DNA of 64,000 bases from Streptomyces prunicolor NBRC 13075. GTDB taxonomy: Bacteria; Actinomycetota; Actinomycetes; Streptomycetales; Streptomycetaceae. A program made the translations under genes and the position numbers. Numbering within the stretch: the stretch's first letter is position 1; every line of letters starts with the position of its first letter. Below are positions 32,772-40,918 of this stretch, piece after piece. The stretch lies in assembly GCF_000367365.1 (NCBI RefSeq), contig NZ_BARF01000050.1:1-64000 (forward strand), read 5' to 3'. The notes beneath the pieces are model-generated. The model ran no database searches, was not told the origin of the DNA, and saw nothing but the letters and a program-made list of their open reading frames with translations.

Positions 32772-33404
32772 TCAGGACGCGCCGTGGGGACGGCGACGCA
32801 GCCGGAACCAGACCACCCCGCCGACCGCGGTCAGGCCCACCGCGGCGGCACCCGCGAGCGGGGACAGGGCCGCGTCCCGGGCCAGCCCGCCGCCGCCTGC
32901 GGGCGGACCCCCGTTGGGACCGCCCGTGCCGCCGCCGGTCCCGCCGCCGGTGCTGCCACCAGTGCTGCCACCAGTGCTGCCGCCGGGCGGCGGCGACGGG
33001 CAGTCGACCTGGAAGACCTTGTGCTTGCCCGCGCCGTTCTCGCCGACGAAGTTCCAGGTCAGCTTGTACATGCCGTTCGGCAGCTGCGCGACGGGCATGG
33101 TGTGGCCGGTGCCGGTCGTGAGCGTGATGGAGCCGGAACGGGTCGCGCCGCCCGGGATCGACGGCTGGGTCTCGATGGACCAGGTGACCTCTTGGACCGT
33201 GTCGAAGTTGAACGCGTCGAGGTAGAAGTCGCAGACCTTGGGCTGGTTGCGCTGGTCGGTGAAGGGCGTGCCCACCTCGTGGATCTTGACGTCTCCGTTG
33301 TCACCGGGGGCGGCGACGGCGGCGGGCGCACCGCAGACGACGGTTGCCGCGGCGGCGAGAACCGCCCAGGCGGCGGCTCTACGGGGCAGGAATGAGGTCG
33401 GCAT
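32772..33404 (-). CDS. Surface protein encoded with the class F sortase
   Basis: This is a 210-residue exported protein. The signal peptide covers residues 1-31. A beta-sandwich-like domain follows (KVCDFYLDAFNFDTVQEVTW...GHTMPVAQLPNGMYKLTWNF). A Gly/Ser/Thr/Pro linker (GGSTGGSTGGSTGGGTGG) leads to a C-terminal hydrophobic helix (LAGAAAVGLTAVGGVVWF) and basic tail (RLRRRPHGAS). The layout is that of a cell-wall anchored protein, but no LPxTG or LAxTG sorting motif is present; LARDAALSPLAG is the nearest stretch. It may be a sortase substrate with an unusual signal or simply membrane-anchored. Confidence 0.8.
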   Translation of the reverse strand: MPTSFLPRRAAAWAVLAAAATVVCGAPAAVAAPGDNGDVKIHEVGTPFTDQRNQPKVCDFYLDAFNFDTVQEVTWSIETQPSIPGGATRSGSITLTTGTGHTMPVAQLPNGMYKLTWNFVGENGAGKHKVFQVDCPSPPPGGSTGGSTGGSTGGGTGGGTGGPNGGPPAGGGGLARDAALSPLAGAAAVGLTAVGGVVWFRLRRRPHGAS

Positions 33405-33516
33405 GAACAGCCCTCCGAATCAGGTGATTATCGTACGAATTACTCCTTAACCTGATTCCCTTTCACGTCCGGCCCGGCGAACGTGTGCGCAACGCCGTAC
33501 ACACCGTCAGATATCG

Positions 33517-34755
33517 CTAGATATCGCTCTTCCGGCTCAAGGACGGACCGGCCCGCCGCATCCCGCCGGAAGCCGCACGCCCCTCGGACGATCTGCCTGG
33601 TGAGCGCAGCGCGACCCCCGCCGACAGCACCAGCAGCGCGCCGAGCATCACGAACGGCGCGGCCACGCCCGCGACTCCGGCGACGAGACCGGCGCCGGCG
33701 GGCGCGGCGACCTGGCCGAGGCGGTTGCCGGTGAGGCGTAGGGCGAGGGCGGTGGAGCGGGCGTCGTCGGGGGCGGCCTGGACGACCGTCGTCATGGAGA
33801 GAGGCTGGCCGACTCCCAGGCAGAAGCCCAGGATCGCGAGCATCAGGCCGATGGCCCAGACCGGGATCGGCAGGGCGATGCCCGCGCACAGGACGCCCGC
33901 CAGGAGGCAGGTCGCGGTCAACAGCACTGCCCGGCCCAGTAGTTGGAGCAGCGGGGTCAGGACCAGTCGGCACGCGATGGTGGCCGCCGCGCGGATGCTG
34001 AGCAGGACGCCGATCACGGAGGGCGCGATGCCCCGGTGCTCGCCGACCACCGGGAGGTAGGCGGTGAGGATGTCGGTCGCGGAGAGCACGGAGAGGCTGA
34101 TGAAGATGCCCGCGGGTACGCCCCGGGCGCCCAGGATGCTGCGCATGGGCACGCGGTCGCCTTGCTCCGTACGGGACTTGACGGTCGTACGGTCCTCGAT
34201 GCGCCACAGGGACGTGAACGACACGGCGGCGCCCGCGCCCGCGACGAGGAGGGCGAGCGCGCTGCTGCCGGCCATGTCGGAGCCGCCGATCAGGGCGCCC
34301 GCGGCGATGGGGCCGATGAGTTGGCCGAGGGAGGCGCCGATGGTGAAGTGGCCGAAGTTGCGGTCCTGTTCGTGCGGGGCGGACTGGCGGGCCACGAGCG
34401 ACTGGGCGCCGATCACGAAGCAGAGGTGACCCAGACCCATCACGCCGCTCCACATCGCCATCACCCAGAGGGAGTTGGCGAGTCCGCTGAGCGCGCAGCC
34501 GCCGGAGATGAGGACCACGCCGACGGGCAGCAGGGGTGCGCAGCGGCCGTGGTCGGTGCGGCGGCCGAGCGGTACGGCGGCGAACAGCGGGAGCAACGCG
34601 TACACGCCCGCGATGACGCCGATCGCCCGCTCGTCGGCGCCGAGCGCGAGGGCCCGGTAGGAGACGGCGGGGCGGGCCATCGACACCGCCCCCTGCGTGA
34701 AGCTGAAGGCGATGACGAGGCGGAGCAGCCAGCCGCGGTTCCTGCCGGGCGTCAT
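33517..34755 (-). CDS. MFS transporter
   Basis: This is a 412-residue transporter with twelve predicted helices. It has the typical MFS motif after helix 2 (VPLGRRTDHGR) and an N-terminal half resembling drug-efflux members (FGHFTIGASLGQLIGPIAAGALIGG). The C-terminal tail is basic. It lies 53 bases downstream of the citrate transporter gene on the same strand, so the two may be co-transcribed. The substrate cannot be predicted from sequence. Confidence 0.88.
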   Translation of the reverse strand: MTPGRNRGWLLRLVIAFSFTQGAVSMARPAVSYRALALGADERAIGVIAGVYALLPLFAAVPLGRRTDHGRCAPLLPVGVVLISGGCALSGLANSLWVMAMWSGVMGLGHLCFVIGAQSLVARQSAPHEQDRNFGHFTIGASLGQLIGPIAAGALIGGSDMAGSSALALLVAGAGAAVSFTSLWRIEDRTTVKSRTEQGDRVPMRSILGARGVPAGIFISLSVLSATDILTAYLPVVGEHRGIAPSVIGVLLSIRAAATIACRLVLTPLLQLLGRAVLLTATCLLAGVLCAGIALPIPVWAIGLMLAILGFCLGVGQPLSMTTVVQAAPDDARSTALALRLTGNRLGQVAAPAGAGLVAGVAGVAAPFVMLGALLVLSAGVALRSPGRSSEGRAASGGMRRAGPSLSRKSDI

Positions 34756-34777
34756 GACGAAGTCCCTTGTCCCGTGG

Positions 34778-34822
34778 GTCGGATGATGCCGAGTCAGATG
34801 ACTCCGGGTCAGATGATGCCGA
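34778..34822. repeat. 15-bp tandem triplication at the citrate transporter stop codon
   Basis: Three adjacent 15-bp units (34778-34792, 34793-34807, 34808-34822), of the form gtcagatgatgccga, run across the 3' end of the transporter gene. The third unit holds the real stop codon, and the second carries the same triplet in frame. Confidence 0.75.
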
Positions 34823-36251
34823 AGAGGATTCCTGCCCCGAGGACGACGAGCGATGTCAGGGCGGCCCACTTGACGACGAACCTGGTGTGGTCGCCGAACT
34901 CGACCTTGGCCATGCCGACCAGGACGTACACAGCGGGCACCAACGGGCTGGACATGTGCAGCGGTTGACCGACGAGGGAGGCGCGGGCGATCTCCAGGGT
35001 CGAGACGCCGTGGGCGTTTCCGGCCTCGGCGAGCACCGGGACGATGCCGAAGTAGAAGCCGTCGTTCGACATGAAGTACGTGAGCGGGATGCTGAGCACG
35101 CCGGTGACGAAGGCCATGTGCGGGCCCATGCCGTCGGGGATGTTGTCGACCAGCCAGGTCGCCATGTGGTCGACCATGCCGGTGCCTTGGAGGACACCGG
35201 TGAAGACGGCGGCGGCGAAGACCATGCCGGAGACGTTGAGGACGTTCTCCGCGTGGGCGCCGAGGCGGGCCTTCTGGTCGGGCATGTGGGGGAAGTTGAC
35301 GGTCAGGGCGAGGGCGGCGCCGAGCAGGAAGAGGACCGGGATCGGCAGCCACTCCATGATCATGGCGACGAGCAGAGTGACGGTGAGCAGCGCGTTGAAC
35401 CAGTAGAGCTTGGGACGCAGGGTCGCGCGGTTGGGGTCGAGGCCCTGGAAACCATCGTCCTCGTCGGGGAGTTCGGCGTCCGCGTCGGTGCCGGAGCCCG
35501 AACTGCCGGTGGCCTTGGGGTCGTTGCCGACGCCCGGACCGCCGGTGCCCTTCTCGGCGCTCTTGCCCGTGCCGGCGCCCACGAGGACCGTCTCCGACTC
35601 GGCGGACTCCTCGACGAGCACCTCGTCCAGCGTGAGCACGCCGAGCCGCTTGCGCTCGCGGCGGCCGAGGACGTACGAGAGGACGAGGACGGCCAGCATG
35701 CCCACGGCGAGCGCCGGGATCATCGGGACGAAGATGTCACTGGCGCTGACCTTGAGGGCGGTGGCGGCGCGGGCGGTGGGGCCGCCCCAGGGGAGCGTGT
35801 TCATCACGCCGTTGGCCATCGCGGCGACACCGGTCATCACGACGAGGCTCATCTTCAGGCGTTTGTACAGCGGGTACATCGCCGAGACCGTGATCATGAA
35901 GGTGGTCGAGCCGTCGCCGTCCAGGGAGACGATCGCGGCGAGGACCGCCGTACCGACCACGATGCGCAGCGGATCCGCCTTGCAGAACTTGAGGATCCCT
36001 CGCACGATCGGGTCGAAGAGACCCACGTCGATCATCACGCCGAAGTAGACGATCGCGAACATGAGCATCGCCGCGGTGGGCGCGAGGCTGGTGACGCCGT
36101 CGATGACGTAGTCGCCGAGCTTGCCGCCCTTTCCGACGAAGACGCAGAACAGCGCCGGTATCAGCACGAGCGCCGCGATCGGCGACATCTTCTTCAGCAT
36201 GATCAGGACCAGGAAGGTCGCGATCATGGTGAAGCCGAGGATGGTCAGCAT
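34809..36251 (-). CDS. CitMHS-family citrate/metal-citrate transporter
   Basis: This is a 480-residue transporter with about 11-12 helices in two halves. The first has FGVMIDVGLFDPIVRGILKF and SLDGDGSTTFMITVSAMYPLY. The second has MVFAAAVFTGVLQGTGMVDHMA and the conserved ending SNDGFYFGIVPVLAEAG and QPLHMSSPLVPAVYVLVGMAKVEFGDH. This matches Bacillus CitM and related metal-citrate importers. The central cytoplasmic loop (about residues 205-275) is a long acidic, Gly-rich insertion not needed for the fold. No CitA/CitB-type two-component system is adjacent. Confidence 0.93.
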   Translation of the reverse strand: MLTILGFTMIATFLVLIMLKKMSPIAALVLIPALFCVFVGKGGKLGDYVIDGVTSLAPTAAMLMFAIVYFGVMIDVGLFDPIVRGILKFCKADPLRIVVGTAVLAAIVSLDGDGSTTFMITVSAMYPLYKRLKMSLVVMTGVAAMANGVMNTLPWGGPTARAATALKVSASDIFVPMIPALAVGMLAVLVLSYVLGRRERKRLGVLTLDEVLVEESAESETVLVGAGTGKSAEKGTGGPGVGNDPKATGSSGSGTDADAELPDEDDGFQGLDPNRATLRPKLYWFNALLTVTLLVAMIMEWLPIPVLFLLGAALALTVNFPHMPDQKARLGAHAENVLNVSGMVFAAAVFTGVLQGTGMVDHMATWLVDNIPDGMGPHMAFVTGVLSIPLTYFMSNDGFYFGIVPVLAEAGNAHGVSTLEIARASLVGQPLHMSSPLVPAVYVLVGMAKVEFGDHTRFVVKWAALTSLVVLGAGILFGII

Positions 36252-36260
36252 GAGTGGAAC

Positions 36261-36315
36261 ACCTAACGTTCGCCTTTGAACTCCCACCAGGGGCGGCGGT
36301 CCGACGACGTTAGGT
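36261..36315. promoter_or_regulatory. Inverted repeat upstream of the citrate transporter
   Basis: The half-sites acctaacgt (36261-36269) and acgttaggt (36307-36315) are exact complements 37 bases apart, starting ten bases before the ATG at 36251. They could be the binding site of an unidentified regulator or part of a leader RNA structure. Confidence 0.5.
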
Positions 36316-36373
36316 CGCGCAAAGCTCCGTTAACAAGATGTTGACGCGCGAGCAATAAGCGCAAAAGTCCAGG

Positions 36374-38614
36374 TCACAGCGGTGTGGTGAGCGCGGCGAC
36401 CTCCACGGGCACTCCGTTGAGCACCGCGTTGCCCGACAGCGGGTCGAGTTGACTGCCGTCGAGCAGCTGGTTCACGTTGACGCCCGGATCGGCGGCGGCG
36501 TGGCTGAGCCGGGTGCCGGGACGGTCGTGGCCCCAGCCGTGCGGAAGGCTCACCACACCCCGGCGCAGGGCGTCCGTGATCTCGGCGGGGGCGGTCACCT
36601 CTCCCCCGGCGCCCTTGACACGGACCGGCGCCCCGTCGACCACGCCGAGGCGCTCGGCGTCCTCGGGGTGGATGTGCAGGGTGCAGCGGTTGGTGCCGCC
36701 GGTGAGGGCGGGCACGTTGTGCATCCAGCTGTTGTTGGAGCGGAGGTGGCGGCGGCCGACGAGGACCAGCCCGTCGGCACGGTCGCTCATCGCCTGCCGG
36801 AGCCGGGGCAGGTCGTCGACGATCGGCTGCGGCAGCAGTTCGACCTTGCCGCTGCGGGTCTTGAGCGGCTGCGGCAGGCGGGAGGCGAGCGGGCCCAGGT
36901 CGATGCCGTGCGGGTGCGCGAGGAGTTGTCGGAGGGTGAGCCCGTCGGGCCGTACGCCGAAGCCGTCGCCGTAGGGGCCGAGGCGCAGCATCATGTCCAG
37001 TCGGCGCTCGGGGCCGGTGTCGCCGGTGAGTCGGTCGGCGACCTCGTGCGGATCGCGGCCGTGGACGGGCGAGTTGGGGTCCATGACGGCCTTGCCGAGG
37101 GTCTGGTCGATGACCATCGTGTCGACGGCGGCCGGGTCGGCGCCGGGCATGCCGGTCGCGGCGAGGATCAGCCGGGCGAAGATCTCGGTCTCGGCCATCC
37201 GGCCGGGCTCCAGCGGGATCGCGGGGCGGGTGTAGCGGACCTGGTTGCGGACGGCGAGGGTGTTGAACGCGAAGTCGTGGTGCGGGCTTTGGGAGGGCGG
37301 GGGCGGCGGCAGTACGACGTCGGCGTGGCGCGCGGTCTCGTTGAGGTACGGGTCGACGCTCACCATGAAGTCCAGTGAGCCGAGGGCCTTGTCGAGGCGG
37401 GCGCCGTCCGGTGCGGAGAGCACGGGGTTGGCGGCGGAAACGATGAGGGCGCGGATCGGTTCGCCCTCGGCGGTCGCGGTGTCGATCTCCTCGGCGAGCG
37501 CGGAGAGCGGCAACTCCCCTTTCGCCTCCGGGTATTGACTCACCCGTGAGTGCCAGCGCCCGAGCGCGAAGCCGCGGCCCGGTCCGGCGGGCCGGGGTGT
37601 CCGGTCGGTGGCGGCCTGCGGGAAGAGGGCGCCGCCGGGACGGTCGAGGTTGCCGGTGAGGATGTTGAGGACGTCGACGAGCCAGCTGGCCAGGGTGCCG
37701 TGCGGGACGGTGCAGCTGCCGATACGGCCGTACACGGCGGCGGTTGGCGCTGCGGCGAGTTCGCGGGCGAGGGCGCGGATCTCGTCGGCGTCCACGTCGC
37801 AGGAGCCGGCCACGGCTTCCGGGGTGAAGTCCCGTACGGCGGAACGGAGTTCGTCAACACCCTCCACACGTGGGGCCAACTCGCCCAGTTCCACGAGGTG
37901 TTCGTCGAAGAGGACGTAGGTCATCGCGGCGAGCAGCAGGGCGTCGGTGCCAGGGCGGACCGCGATGTGGCGGTCGGCGAGCTTGGCGGTGCGGGTGCGG
38001 CGCGGGTCGATGACGGTGAGGGTGCCGCCGCGGGCCTTGAGCGCCTTGAGCTTGCCGGGGAAGTCGGGTGCGGTGCACAGACTCCCGTTGGACTCAAGGG
38101 GGTTGGCGCCGATGAGGAGGAGGTGGTCGGTGTGGTCGAGGTCCGGTACCGGGATCGCGTTGGCGTCGCCGTAGAGCAGACCGCAGGAGACGTGTTTGGG
38201 CATCTGGTCGACCGTGGACGCGGTGAAGACGCTGCGGGTGCCGAGGGCGCCGAGCAGGACCTGGGGGTAGAGGGCGCCGGCCATCGTGTGCACGTTGGGG
38301 TTGCCGAGGACGACACCGACGGCGTGCGGGCCGTACCGCTCGACGACCGGGCGCAGGCCGGCGGCGACCGCGTCGAACGCCTCCGTCCAGGTGGCCTCGC
38401 GCAACTCGCCGTCCCGCCGGACGAGGGGGCCGCGCAGCCGGTCGGGGTCACCGTCGACGGCCCCGAAGGAAGCGCCCTTGGGGCAGATGAACCCCCGGCT
38501 GAACACATCGTCGCGATCACCTCGGGCACCGGTCACCCGGGTGCCCTCGATGGTGAGCGTCAGCCCGCAGGTGGCTTCACACAGGGGGCAGATGCGCAGG
38601 GCAGTGCGGGACAC
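36374..38614 (-). CDS. Molybdopterin oxidoreductase family protein
   Basis: This is a 746-residue molybdenum/tungsten bis-MGD enzyme of the DMSO-reductase superfamily. The N-terminal [4Fe-4S] motif is CPLCEATC (Cys9, 12, 16) with the fourth Cys in RGFICPKG. Conserved elements are DPRRTRTAKLADRHIAVRPGTDALLL, LIVSAANPVLSAPDG, and the C-terminal dinucleotide domain with RCTLHIHPEDAERLGV and NQLLDG. No electron-transfer subunit, chaperone or twin-arginine signal is present, so it is a cytoplasmic single-subunit enzyme of unknown substrate (nitrate reductase- or formate dehydrogenase-like families). A TetR-like palindrome lies 38 bases upstream. Confidence 0.88.
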   Translation of the reverse strand: MSRTALRICPLCEATCGLTLTIEGTRVTGARGDRDDVFSRGFICPKGASFGAVDGDPDRLRGPLVRRDGELREATWTEAFDAVAAGLRPVVERYGPHAVGVVLGNPNVHTMAGALYPQVLLGALGTRSVFTASTVDQMPKHVSCGLLYGDANAIPVPDLDHTDHLLLIGANPLESNGSLCTAPDFPGKLKALKARGGTLTVIDPRRTRTAKLADRHIAVRPGTDALLLAAMTYVLFDEHLVELGELAPRVEGVDELRSAVRDFTPEAVAGSCDVDADEIRALARELAAAPTAAVYGRIGSCTVPHGTLASWLVDVLNILTGNLDRPGGALFPQAATDRTPRPAGPGRGFALGRWHSRVSQYPEAKGELPLSALAEEIDTATAEGEPIRALIVSAANPVLSAPDGARLDKALGSLDFMVSVDPYLNETARHADVVLPPPPPSQSPHHDFAFNTLAVRNQVRYTRPAIPLEPGRMAETEIFARLILAATGMPGADPAAVDTMVIDQTLGKAVMDPNSPVHGRDPHEVADRLTGDTGPERRLDMMLRLGPYGDGFGVRPDGLTLRQLLAHPHGIDLGPLASRLPQPLKTRSGKVELLPQPIVDDLPRLRQAMSDRADGLVLVGRRHLRSNNSWMHNVPALTGGTNRCTLHIHPEDAERLGVVDGAPVRVKGAGGEVTAPAEITDALRRGVVSLPHGWGHDRPGTRLSHAAADPGVNVNQLLDGSQLDPLSGNAVLNGVPVEVAALTTPL

Positions 38615-38651
38615 GGGGCCTCCAAGGGCGTCGTTGCCTCTTGGCGGCGAG

Positions 38652-38667
38652 CATACCGAGCGGTATG
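38652..38667. promoter_or_regulatory. Palindrome before the molybdopterin oxidoreductase
   Basis: The sequence cataccgagcggtatg has perfect 7-base half-sites cataccg / cggtatg with a 2-base centre. The half-sites resemble those at 578-597 but are spaced differently. It may be the operator of a TetR protein, possibly the one at 39466-40086 upstream on the same strand. Confidence 0.5.
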
Positions 38668-38890
38668 GGCGGTGGCGAGGGGGTGAGGGGGGTGAGGTCG
38701 GAAACCTGCGGGGGTGGGGCGGGGGGCGCGGGCTCGGCCGGAGGGGCGGATGGGTGCCCGGGCGGATGGGTGCTTGGCCGGAGGGGCGGGCGAGCGCTTG
38801 GCCGGAGGAGCGGGCGGGCGTTCAGCCGCGAGGCGGGCGAGCCTTCGGGCGTTCGGCCGGAGGCCGATCCGGCTGCCCTCGCCCGGCCCA

Positions 38891-39480
38891 GGAACCTCCG
38901 GCACCCGCTGCTGGGCAGGTGCGCGGCCCGAAGCCCGCCCGGTCGCCGCCGAGAGCCGGTCACCCGGACCGGAGGTCAATCCAACACCCGCCGCGGGACA
39001 AGTGCGCGGCGAAGCCCGACCAGTCACCGCCGAGAGCCGGCCGCCCGACCGGAGGCCAATCCAACACTCGCCGTGCGGGGGCAAGCGCACCGCCCGAAGT
39101 CCGACCGGTCGCCGCCCAGAGCCGGCCACCCGGACCAGAGGTCACCCCAAGACCCGCTGCTGGACAAGCGCACGACCCGAGGCCCATCCGGTAGCCGCCG
39201 AAAACCGGCCGCCCGACCGGAGGCCAATCCAACACCCGGTGCGCGAGGCAAGCCGCACGCCCCGAAGCCCATCCGGGACCCGCCGAAAGCCGGCCGCCCG
39301 ACCGGAGGTCGATCCAACACCCACCGTGCGGGGGCAAGTACACGGCCGGAAGCCCATCCCGTAGCCGCCCAGAGCCGGCCACCCGGACCGGAGGTCGATC
39401 CAACAGCGCGCGCCCCTATGCCCGCCCGGTACCCGCGGAGCGCTACGCGGTGCCCGGACCGGAGGTCAGTCCAGTACCCG
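38891..39480. repeat. Tandem array of about 83-bp units in an 850-bp non-coding gap
   Basis: Eight units start near 38891, 38971, 39051, 39137, 39219, 39304, 39390 and 39461, with spacings 80, 80, 86, 82, 85, 86 and 71. Each contains gagagccgg or a variant, then cggaccggaggtc.atccaa and later cgaagcccatccgg-like sequence. Identity between units is imperfect. The last unit includes the stop codon of the TetR gene. Open frames cross the array because many unit lengths are near multiples of three and GC is high, but no credible protein is encoded. The rest of the gap (38668-38890) has short imperfect 'ggccggagg.gcgggcg' repeats. Confidence 0.75.
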
Positions 39481-40086
39481 TGCCAGATACGCCCGCAGCA
39501 ACTCCCGCGTCTCCCCGATGACCTTCTCGTCGCCCTCCGGAGCGACCCGGAACGCCAGGTGGACGAGGGCGTCGGCGGTCTCCACGGCGATCAGGAAGGT
39601 GCGGCGGAGATCCTCGTCGGGTTCGCGGGCGAGGTAGCCGGAGAGGAGGTCGGTGAGGCGGTCGGCGACGCGGATGTTGGGTTCCGCATGGCCCGAGCCG
39701 ATGGGGATCTGGTTGCCGAAGTCGACGAGGGAGAAGCCGGGCGCGGTGCGCTTCATCGCGAGGTACTCGTCCAGGACGGCGTCCACCGCCGTCCGCCAGC
39801 CCTCGGCGCCCGACTCCTTGAGGCGCTCGGTGACCCGCTCCGTGTAGCGCTCCAGGTTGCGCTGGGCGAGCGCGTCGGCCATCGCGCGCTTGTTCCCGAA
39901 GAAGCGGTAGACCGAGCCGATGGGGACACCGGCGCGCAGCGCCACCGCCCGGGTGCTCAGCGCGTCGTAGCCGACCTCGTCGAGCAGGTCGGCGCAGGCG
40001 TCGAGAATCCTGGTCAGCCGTTCGGCGCTCCGCCGCTGCACGGGCGCACGCCGGAGCGATGTCGTGTGGGGCACGGGCTTCATCAT
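39466..40086 (-). CDS. TetR family transcriptional regulator
   Basis: This is a 206-residue regulator with the DNA-binding domain RLTRILDACADLLDEVGYDALSTRAVALRAGVPIGSVYRFFGNKRAMADAL, followed by a TetR_C_23-like helical domain. The ATG at 40086 or 40083 is possible. It follows a lipoprotein gene on the same strand (61 bases apart). The 3' end merges into the tandem repeat array. Its targets are unknown; the molybdopterin oxidoreductase downstream, with a palindromic site, is one candidate. Confidence 0.85.
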   Translation of the reverse strand: MMKPVPHTTSLRRAPVQRRSAERLTRILDACADLLDEVGYDALSTRAVALRAGVPIGSVYRFFGNKRAMADALAQRNLERYTERVTERLKESGAEGWRTAVDAVLDEYLAMKRTAPGFSLVDFGNQIPIGSGHAEPNIRVADRLTDLLSGYLAREPDEDLRRTFLIAVETADALVHLAFRVAPEGDEKVIGETRELLRAYLARVLD

Positions 40087-40147
40087 GCCTTTCCGTCGCG
40101 GTCAGGTGAAGCTCGTACCTGAGTACGGAATTGGGTGTCCGTAGCAC

Positions 40148-40714
40148 TCATTTCGATCCCTGCGCCGACGTGGAGCCGGAGCTGGGGACCTTGCTGCCAT
40201 CGGGCGTGGCCTGCGCCACGGACGCCGTGATGTCCGCCGTACTCTCCACCGGTTTGCCGTGTACGGCCCACACGGTGCCGTCGTCGGCGTAGAGGCGCGC
40301 GGTGACGTGGTGGGTGCCGTGCGGGACGAGGTCGGCGGCGAGGCGGTACTCGGGGACGCGGAGGCGCGCGACGGTGCGGCCGTCCACCAGGAGGCGGACG
40401 GTTCCCCGGCCGGCGACCGCGACCGACTTCGCGCCGGCGGGCGAGAAGTGGAAGTCGTGGAACGTCAGCGTCACGTCCCAGCTGTCCTCGGCCGCGTCGG
40501 GCTCCACCTCGATACCGACCTCCGGCGCGCCCTTCTTGCCCACCTCGCGGTAGTGCCGGCCCTGCTCGTCGGTGTCGTCGAGGACCTTGCCCACCGGCGA
40601 CGGCGACACCCTCGCGCCCTTCCGCCCCTGGGTATCACCGGAGCCGCAGCCCGCCGATCCGGCCAGCAGCAGGGCACAGACCGCGAGCGCGGTGAGTGCG
40701 CGCGACCACGACAT
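40148..40714 (-). CDS. Putative lipoprotein with Ig-like/beta domain
   Basis: This is a 188-residue protein. The signal sequence LTALAVCALLLAGSAGC ends in a lipobox-like AGC (the -3 residue is Ser, so not ideal). The mature part has a beta-rich stretch (WDVTLTFHDFHFSPAG, GTVRLLVDGRTVARLRVPEYRLAADLVPHGTHHVTARLYADDG split over about 70 residues) and a Ser-rich tail. It is probably attached outside the membrane. I do not recognise a family, and the function is unknown. Confidence 0.7.
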   Translation of the reverse strand: MSWSRALTALAVCALLLAGSAGCGSGDTQGRKGARVSPSPVGKVLDDTDEQGRHYREVGKKGAPEVGIEVEPDAAEDSWDVTLTFHDFHFSPAGAKSVAVAGRGTVRLLVDGRTVARLRVPEYRLAADLVPHGTHHVTARLYADDGTVWAVHGKPVESTADITASVAQATPDGSKVPSSGSTSAQGSK

Positions 40715-40788
40715 GCGGGGGAGAGTAGAACACCGGTCCGACAGCCGGATCCCCCTGGAGGCTGGTTCTTGGTCTCCGTGAGTCGGAT

Positions 40789-40841
40789 TTTCCGGCCGCA
40801 CCCCTCATTCTTTCCGGCCGCGCCCCTCTTCTTTCCGGCCG
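40789..40841. repeat. Three short direct repeats upstream of hmgA
   Basis: The ten-base core tttccggccg occurs at 40789, 40811 and 40832, that is, with 22- and 21-base spacing (about two helical turns), in the divergent region between the lipoprotein gene and hmgA. They could be regulator half-sites on one face of the DNA, or simple tandem duplication. Confidence 0.5.
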
Positions 40842-40918
40842 ACCCCTCCCCGTCCTCTTGCGCCCGCGAAACCGCAATCCTACGGTGATGCATAGGAATC
40901 AGACGGCAGGGAGCAGGC

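Noticed and set aside
38960..39403. Repetitive protein encoded by the tandem array
   Set aside because: Open in several frames because of GC content and near-multiple-of-three periods, no ribosome site, no codon bias toward one frame.
38891..39470. Possible CRISPR array
   Set aside because: Units are 71-86 bp, imperfect along their whole length, with no short identical repeats separated by unique spacers and no cas genes nearby.
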